Source of the DNA: Eopsaltria australis
Lineage: Eukaryota; Chordata; Aves; Passeriformes; Petroicidae
Assembly: GCA_034509425.1 (NCBI GenBank)
Contig: JAVTVJ010000490.1
Location: 558,001 to 622,000 of the forward strand
Length of the DNA: 64,000 nucleotides
Direction of reading: 5' to 3'
The translations under genes were made by a program, and so were the position numbers. This document shows positions 57,464 to 64,000 of the stretch, piece after piece (position 1 is the stretch's first letter; each line of letters begins with the position of its first letter). The notes under the pieces were generated by a model, which was not told the DNA's origin, did not search any database, and saw only the letters and a program-made list of their open reading frames with translations.

Positions 57464-60400
57464 GACAAACCACATTTCCTGTCAGAGTGTGGAGAAGGAG
57501 ATGAGGGAGGTGTGGGGGGATGTACAGAGGCTCAGCTCTCTGCCAGGGCTGTCACTCAGGGCAGCTCTGGGGATTTGGTCACACATTTCTCAGCAGCTCT
57601 CCCACAGCCGCTCACAGCTCCCAGGGCTTCCCCCGGGCTCAGCATCCTGTGACAAGGCACATCAGAGGCACATCCAGCACCTCCCTGGCCTCCTGGAGAA
57701 CAAATTCACACATCTCTCTTGCCTTTAGTCCCCACTGACAGATCCCAGAGAGAAGAGGGGTTGGGAAGAGTCAGGAGAAGAGGGGAGGAGGGAGCAGCAC
57801 ATCGGGGTCTGGTCCTGACAGCAGGATTTGCATGGCAATATCTGCACATCCCTTCCCAGGTAGCCTCCAGAAACCAGCTCAGGGGGCCAGAGGTGTGATC
57901 CATCCCAGCCTAAGGCAGATGTCTCAATTAGAGCAGATTATTCATGCCCTTGAAGTTCCCCCACTGAATATAAGCTTCTCTCACTACCAGGGAGCCTGGC
58001 TGTGCTGCAGGGATTTGTGAAATCAAGGGAAACTGAGGCACCAGCACAGGCCAGGCTCATGCTGACTCCACTTTAGTTCTCAGGACTTGGGAAACACCTG
58101 CCAGCTCTAGGAATGCACATTTGGTTCCCTCTCAGTGGGATGTGGGGCTGTAACACAGCAGATGACAGGCAGGAATCACTGCCTGAGTAGCCACAACTCA
58201 ATTGCAGGTGGTTTTTGGCAGGGAGGACTTGTGGGGTTTGCTGTGGAGGAGGGATGAGGCCGGGAGAGGAAGAGCACTGGGAAGGTGCTCTGTTCACAGC
58301 AGGGCTGTGCTGTCTGTTCAACCTTGTGCATGTCATTCAGACTTTCATAGCTGGAGGTTTTTATGCTGTCTTATGATGGGATTCCTGTTTTGGGGTGGAA
58401 AGCTGAAACCAGAGTGAAGAGAGCAGGACCCTGGGCACGAGGGGTGCCTGGTGCAGGGCTGAGTATCCAGGTCCTTGCAGCATCCCAGTTCCCCGCTCAC
58501 CACCTCAAACACTTGGAGGTGTTTGATCCATCCCATAATGGTGACAGCATGTGAGGCAAGGAGGGGTTTCTGATTTTGGGATATCACAGCCATAATCCTT
58601 CCTTCTCCCTCCTGACAGAGTCACCAGGAGCTCTCCCCAGGAAAGCAAAACCAACTTCAGGTTCAAGAAGCCCCTTGATTGTAGGAGAGAGAAGCAGATA
58701 AAGTCACTGTGTTCTGTCCAGGCTCAAAATCAGCTCTGGGGCCATTTGTGCTTACACCAGTTTTTCATTCTGAGCTCTTATCAGATGAATATGATGGATA
58801 AAGAAGCAGCCACAGACACTGCAGTTGTTTTCCTGGTGGCAGGAGAAACCATGGCCTTGGGTAGCTCAATGAAGCTGTAAGAGATGCAGGCCAAAAAAAG
58901 AAAAGCTTTCCTTGCTGATCAGATGCTCAACAGCAATTAAAGAAAAGCAGGGGGTTGGAACAGCATAGAAAATTAGTTGTAATTTTGAGCACTTTATTCT
59001 CTTGTATCACATTTGCCTGACTGTGAGAGCTGTTTCCTAAATTAACAAAAACAATCCACAGTGTAACGAGGCAGCCAGGGTCTCCCTCAGCCTCAGCTGG
59101 CTCCTCTCGTGTTTGCAGATCTCAGGAACAATCACAGGCTCACCTGAACAAATACCTGGGCTCCCTGCAGCCTTATCTCCCCACACCCAATTGTCCATCC
59201 CTCCTGCATTGTGTGTACTCAGCACAACATCCCACCTCTTGCTCTGAAGCCTCCTGACGTGATTAACTGTGATATCTTTAATAAAACCTGCGGCAATATT
59301 TCCTTCTGAAGCAAAGTAAAGATTTCGTCCACCCATCCTCCTTCATTTTGCCAAATTCCATTTCTATTCCCCTGTATAATTAATCAGGCACTGGAGCATA
59401 TGACAGCTTGGCTTAAATTTAGTTCTCACTTCCCCAGTGTAGCCTCGTCAGACACAGCTGGCCAGGCAAACACGGGGTTAGGGTTGTCTGAAAAAGCCAC
59501 ACAGAAATCACCAGCCTGGATCAGATCTTTTCCCCATCAATTCCAAATCTTGTCTCCAATGGCAACCAGCTCCAGGCACTCAGAGAGGGAGAGGTGCACA
59601 GGTGCTGGAGGAGAAGGATGCACCCACACCCAACCTGCCCAGAGGGGAAGGTGTTCCTGAGCTGGGGTTCCTCTGCCATCAGAGGGTGGAAGGACACACT
59701 CCCACATCCCTCCCTCAGCCTGGGCAGCTGCTGATCCTCCTGCTCACTCTGAGAGCTTGTGGGACAGTCCAAGCTACTCAGAGCTTGCCCAACCAGGGAG
59801 AAAAGAAATGTGAGTGCAAAGCCTGGAAGCTGCTCAAGGGTTTAGACCTTGTGGAAATGTCAGGGGAGGACATGGGACAGATTATTTTGTGTAGAGTGCA
59901 AGACTCCAGGCACTGTAAGGCAGAATGTGAGATCATTTCAGTCCTGTGCTGATCTCTACCAGGGAGGTGCAGCACAGAGCTGGCTGCTGCACAGGGCTGT
60001 GAGATTTACTTTTTACCCTTTCTCCATATAGGGTTTGTTTCCTAACTGCATTCATTTCACCTTCCCACCAAACACCAGACATCTGCAAGCTGGTTACAGG
60101 CACCACTGCAATAACTTGCTTCTGCTCCTTGATACCCTCCCCACTCTGTGCAGGTCTGCTTTCCCAGGTTATTATTTCCATAGTTGGGTAAGCTGGACCT
60201 GTGTCTTGCCTTTTGCTGACCTGAAATGAGGAGTGATCTCCCAAAGGAGGACCGGGCTTGGACATGCCATGCCAGCACCTCTGTGTTTCTTGGAATGACT
60301 TTTCGTATCAGGACATCAAATAATGAGGCAGTGGAGAGAGGATTTGGCAGGTGAAAGTCTTGGAGGATTTGGGTGTTTTATGAGGAAAGGAGCTTGGGGG

Positions 60401-60619
60401 TGAGATCTTGGTCTGGGAAATAATTCTCATTTAAAAAAGAGAAAACAAAGGCAAGTCTATAATATATATTTGGGAAATAGAGAGAGAAATTGAGAGAGAA
60501 ACAGAGAGAGGATGTGAGCAAAACACATTTACATGTTTATTTATGCATAGTGCCTAAATGCAAGAGACTTTATTAGACCAGAAGAGAAGCATTACCTTAA
60601 AAAACAAAATAAAACAAGC

Positions 60620-60638
60620 AAACAACAACAACAACAAA
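60620..60638 (+). repeat. (AAC)n microsatellite
   Basis: Perfect trinucleotide run of about six AAC units inside an A-rich stretch (60595-60650). Confidence 0.85.
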
Positions 60639-62284
60639 AAAACCAATACAAACCCCCAACAATATAGCAAAGCAAATTGTCCCAAGTGTGAGGTTTTCTA
60701 AGAGGGAGAAGCAGGCAGGGCTTTCACTGGCATCTAGTGGTGCATTGCAGAGGCAGCCGATGGCACAGCTTCACTTCCAAAGGAAATTTCTCTGGGATAG
60801 AGAGACTCTTCAGGCTGGGAAGTCACCACTTCCAATCTGGGTTTGCAAAGAGGTGTTTCTGGACACAGCCTGACTCTGCCCTGACAGCTTTGTCTGTGAA
60901 TGACTTTTGGGCATGAACATAAAATGCTTGGAGTCTATTTTTGACCACATGAGCAAAACCTTGGGATCATACTGAGGAATATTTGATCTCTCTTTCTTTG
61001 GATTTTGGGGCTTTGCATGAGTCTGAGGGGACATCAGGCAGATCTGGTGTGTTTGGAGGAGAGGCTGAGCTGGGGCTGGGAAAATGCAGATGTCAGTGGA
61101 GAGAAAGAGGAGCTCTGAGGGCACAAATCCTCTGCCCTGCTGGAGGTGTCCACTTTGGAATTAAGTAAATTGTGCCTCAGTGAATGAATGGACACTGACA
61201 CAGCTGGGATGGCACAATCCTGGCCTCTTCACCAGAACCATCTGGAAACAGAGAAGTCACACAAAACCATCTCCACCCCTCCAGGAGAGCCTCTCATCCA
61301 TGCCCTGTCCCAACTCTTTCCCTTCACAGTGCCACACACCAATGGGGTGTGGTTGATGGAGCTGCTGATGGGCACCAGGCAGGATTTGTGGGAAGGACTT
61401 ATGGAAAAAGAAAGGATGGAAAGGGAAAATGTTGCCCAAGGAGCCCTGAACATGACCAGGGGTTACTGTGGCCCTACCCCGTGGTGTCTCCTGCCTGTCC
61501 AGGATCTGCTGTGGGACTCTTGTGCATCAAAGCAGAATAATTTGAGTCAGGCAAACTGAATGAGACTTCTGTGTCTTCTGCTGTGCATGTCCTGCTATGA
61601 AGTTGAATTTGTATGAATTCTGTCTTCAGTGGATTGGGGTAAAACTGGAATGCAGGCACACCCTCAAACTGGTGCTGCTGCCTCACACTGCTGGTTTGTA
61701 TTGGAGTAGGAAACACATCAGCAGACTTCAGCTTAGTTTGCAAACAGTGTGCAGAGTAAATCTGAACTCCAGGGAATTTGTAGCTTTAAATTTCCCCGTG
61801 TGACCCAAACCAGACACTTCACCATCTCCTGCCTCGGTTTCCCGAGTTAAAGAGGAGAAGAAGAGCAGGTTTGCAGCCTTGAGTTGTATTTAGGAGAGGT
61901 TTGGAGGTGTTGGTGCATGCAAGAGTGAGTGTTATTGTCCAGCCTCAGAGATTTGGGACAGCCCCTTATCTCTGCCCCAGGGAGAGCCTGCCGCAGCAGC
62001 TTTCCTTCATCCCCATGCTCCTAAAACCTTCCCAGGGGAGCATCCTGGGCTCTGAGCCTCATTGTGATGGCAGACCCAGGTGGTCTGGGTGTTTTCCAGG
62101 GGCTCCTGCTCAGGCTCAGCCTCTCCAGGCAGTGCTCATCCCTCTGCTAAACCTGCTCCACACCCCTCTGTGTCTCCCCTTGCCAAATCCACCGAGTCAC
62201 CGAGTACCAGGGGATCTTTTGCTGGTAAAAGGGTACAAGCTCTCCCTCCTCTGCCAGGGGAGATTGCAAACTGCTGCAGGCACA

Positions 62285-62362
62285 GGAATACTCCCTGGAG
62301 TGCATCCTTCCTCTCTGGGTACAGAAATACTCCCTGCAATGCATCTTTCCTCTCCTGAAACT
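62285..62362 (+). repeat. 39-bp tandem duplication
   Basis: Units 62285-62323 and 62324-62362 share 'aatactccctg', 'tgcatc' and 'ttcctctc' in the same spacing, with about one base in five different. It lies just upstream of the CpG island. Confidence 0.8.
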
Positions 62363-62541
62363 GCCGGGAGCCTGGGAGGGAAGAAGGATGCTTGCAGTGC
62401 CTCAGGACGTTTTCCTTCCCAGAACAACAATAAATAAGGGAACCCTCTCAGCTGGGATAAGAGGGAAATGTCCCGAAGCTGCCGCAGTGGCTGCCAGGGA
62501 AAAGGAAGGGCAGGATGGGGACCAGAGATGCAGGGAGGGGG

Positions 62542-62560
62542 ACTACAATTCCCAGAAGGC
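62542..62560 (+). promoter_or_regulatory. ZNF143/SBS element
   Basis: ACTACAATTCCCAGAAGGC matches the known vertebrate promoter motif ACTACAATTCCCAGAATGC at 18 of 19 positions; only the T near the 3' end is G. This motif is bound by ZNF143, with THAP11/HCFC1 at overlapping sites, and is concentrated just upstream of transcription starts in CpG promoters. Its position at the left side of the island fits a start site some tens to hundreds of bases to the right. Confidence 0.85.
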
Positions 62561-62599
62561 AGAGCGAGCCGGGGAGCCCTGCAGCTTTCCACCAGCACA

Positions 62600-62921
62600 G
62601 CGGAGCAGGAGACGGACACAGAGGGGAGAAATCCCCCTCCGCTCCCTCCCGGAGCTCCGCCGGCACCTCGGCGGTGCCTGAGCATCCCTCGGGGCGCTGC
62701 CAGCGCGGAGCGTCTGCCCTGCCCGGCCCTGCTCCGCCAGGCTTGGCTCTTCGGCTTTGTTTGGCTTCACCCTTCCTCCAGTAGCTCTTTAGGTCAGCCT
62801 CCCTTTAGGTCAGCCCAGCTGTGGCCACCCCACAATGTCCAGCCGAGTCTCGGGCGCGGCGGTGCGGCCGAGGATGCTGCGGAGGAGGGAGAAGACAGAG
62901 CGCACCTGAGGCACCGCCCAG
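62600..62921 (+). other. Candidate non-coding first exon of the next gene
   Basis: The donor is CCCAG|GTAAGAGG with the exon ending at 62921. It is preceded by GC-rich sequence and by an ATG at 62835 whose frame stops at TGA within 25 codons (62907-62909), so this exon is best read as 5'UTR with a short upstream ORF. The left end is arbitrary because the transcription start is not visible. Another possible donor, GCCG|GTGAGA, lies at 63198/63199. No second exon is recognised before 64000. Confidence 0.4.
62787..62815 (+). promoter_or_regulatory. Tandem AGGTCA half-sites (16-bp repeat)
   Basis: The 16-bp-period repeat CTTTAGGTCAGCC occurs twice, placing AGGTCA at 62791-62796 and 62807-62812 with 10 bases between. 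AGGTCA preceded by TT/T-rich bases is the core of monomeric nuclear-receptor sites (ROR/REV-ERB/NR4A-like), although the 5' extension here is only a partial match. Confidence 0.4.
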
Positions 62922-63060
62922 GTAAGAGGCCACCAGCTCTTCCTGCGTGCCCGGAGCCGGGGGAAGGACACAGAAACCCTCCCCGGACCCGGTTCTGCCC
63001 TTCCTTCGAGCCCTGAGCCCCGCGGATCGCGGAGCTGGAAGTGAAGGGCGGATTTGGATG

Positions 63061-64000
63061 TGGAGGATCTGGAGAGTGGAAAGAGGAAAAACAAATAAAA
63101 GGCAGAAAGTAGGCAGGAGTGTCTTCTTTGGCGTTGAGCTGAAATTAAGGATTTGTGGCTTTTTGCTGGAATTCCTGACGACTGAAACGCTGCTGCCGGT
63201 GAGAGGTTTCTCTAAGGGACAAGTGTGAACATCCCTGGGGAGGGGACAGGCCGTGGACACTGCAGTGACCACTGTCCCCTGCAGCCCCCGTGTCCCCCCA
63301 GCATCACCCAGACCCCAGGAGAGTCCTTGGTGCCCAGGCTAAATCCACTGCCCATTCAGCATTAATTACTTTCCTTAATAAACATACAAAATTGAACTTT
63401 TCTGAGCCCTCTTTCCAGCCTGGCTGCTGCTGAGGCTTTGTGTGCTTTAATATAAAACCTGTTGTGTTTTCACACAGCTGCTCCCTCACTCGTGGAGTTC
63501 TGGCCCACCTTGGAGTGTTCCCTCCATCAGCAAACACTAAACCCAGTTCCTGCTCTAGGCAGGTGTGTTTTGTCTCTCCTGGCTCAGTATAACCTTGCAG
63601 TTGGTTGGGGTTTGGGTTGTATTTGTGTAGTATTGTTATTAGTAGTAGTAGTAATAATATTAATATTTATATTATCTTCTTAGTCAAAGGACAGAGGACT
63701 ATTCTGAGAGTAAATCACTAGCATGGCAGTAGTAGAGCTGATACCTCAGTGTCATTGCAGCAGTACATGCATCACAGATCCCCCAAAATTTTAGGAAATC
63801 ATCCTGTTCCTGCTTTCTGTGCCAGTGTCCAGCTCAGCCTATGGCTTTGCAGGCCTCAGGTTCAGTGTCTTGCGGAGGAGTCACGGTGTCACCCATTGTG
63901 TTGCTGTCCTGAACACAGGAGGTGGAGGAGAGATAATAACCCAATAATTTTGCCTTTATTTTTTCAGTCTGGCAGTTGGAGTTTCCAGGGATAGCAGAGA
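63061..64000 (+). other. Probable first intron of the unidentified right-hand gene
   Basis: CpG density drops after 63060. The sequence holds an AT-rich stretch with (AGT)n at 63641-63653 and no recognised exon or repeat family. Confidence 0.35.

Larger units (their letters stand above)
54579..62284. other. Intergenic: three CR1 copies, otherwise nothing recognised
   Basis: Apart from the CR1 copies at 55303-55420, 55790-56200 and 57274-57463 and an (AAC)n run at 60620-60638, no gene, RNA or conserved motif is recognised. A purine-rich GAGA stretch lies at 60478-60512. Composition becomes more GC-rich only after 61.9 kb. Confidence 0.55.
62460..63060 (+). promoter_or_regulatory. CpG island promoter
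   Basis: CpG dinucleotides, scarce elsewhere in the window, are dense from about 62560 to 63050 (for example 62643-62720 and 62835-62880). The island carries a ZNF143-type element, a tandem AGGTCA pair and a strong splice donor. There is no TATA box at an obvious place, which is usual for CpG promoters. The most economical reading is the promoter of a housekeeping-type gene transcribed rightward. Because ZNF143 sites work in both orientations, bidirectional activity cannot be excluded. The gene itself is not identifiable. Confidence 0.75.

Noticed and set aside
61901..62437. 178-codon plus-strand ORF upstream of the CpG island
   Set aside because: Pro/Leu/Ser-rich, includes a 39-bp tandem duplication and no known domain; it lies before the promoter signals.
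62468..63016. 182-codon plus-strand ORF across the CpG island
   Set aside because: Stop-poor because of high GC; runs through the splice donor at 62921 and shows no domain. The same region is open in other frames too.
62805..63272. 155-codon minus-strand ORF in the CpG island
   Set aside because: Same GC effect; no known domain, and no clear splice site on that strand.

Overview
The window is vertebrate nuclear DNA and most probably avian. It has long introns, GT-AG splice sites and at least 22 short 5'-truncated pieces of the avian/reptilian LINE CR1, many ending in the usual ATTCTGTGATTCT-type 3' tail. No species can be named from the sequence alone.

The only gene identified with confidence is the 3' third of CRHR2 (corticotropin-releasing hormone receptor 2, a class B GPCR) on the + strand. 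Four coding exons are visible: 5092-5177 (TM5 and intracellular loop 3), 7298-7433 (TM6, extracellular loop 3, start of TM7), 9060-9101 (a 42-bp exon for the rest of TM7) and 22851-22991 (helix 8, C-tail and stop). Together they encode the last 134 residues in one continuous frame. The 5' exons (signal peptide, hormone-binding domain, TM1-TM4) must lie upstream of base 1. The last intron is about 13.7 kb. The 3'UTR runs from 22992 to about 24050 and has two AATAAA signals. Residues diagnostic of CRHR2 rather than CRHR1 are ECL3 'NPGEDDISQ', 'SFLQSFQ', 'WQDHHSLR' and the C-terminus 'KQTAAV'.

From about 24.06 to 62.4 kb I found no protein-coding gene that I recognise. This stretch holds scattered CR1 fragments in both orientations and simple repeats: a (GGAGAT)n array at 30.9 kb, (CCCTCT)n at 47.3 kb and a 24-bp AT-rich tandem at 33.1 kb. 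It also holds a 59/63-bp tandem duplication at 28.0 kb, a 43-44-bp minisatellite of seven units at 52.5 kb, and a direct duplication of about 590 bp (51.4-52.0 kb and 54.0-54.6 kb) that brackets the minisatellite. A stretch at 39.1-39.7 kb is open on both strands and may be a broken coding remnant.

At 62.5-63.06 kb a compact CpG-rich island carries a near-perfect ZNF143/SBS element, a tandem pair of AGGTCA half-sites and a CAG|GTAAGA splice donor on the + strand. This is most simply the promoter and first, apparently non-coding, exon of the next gene rightward. Its identity cannot be read from this window.
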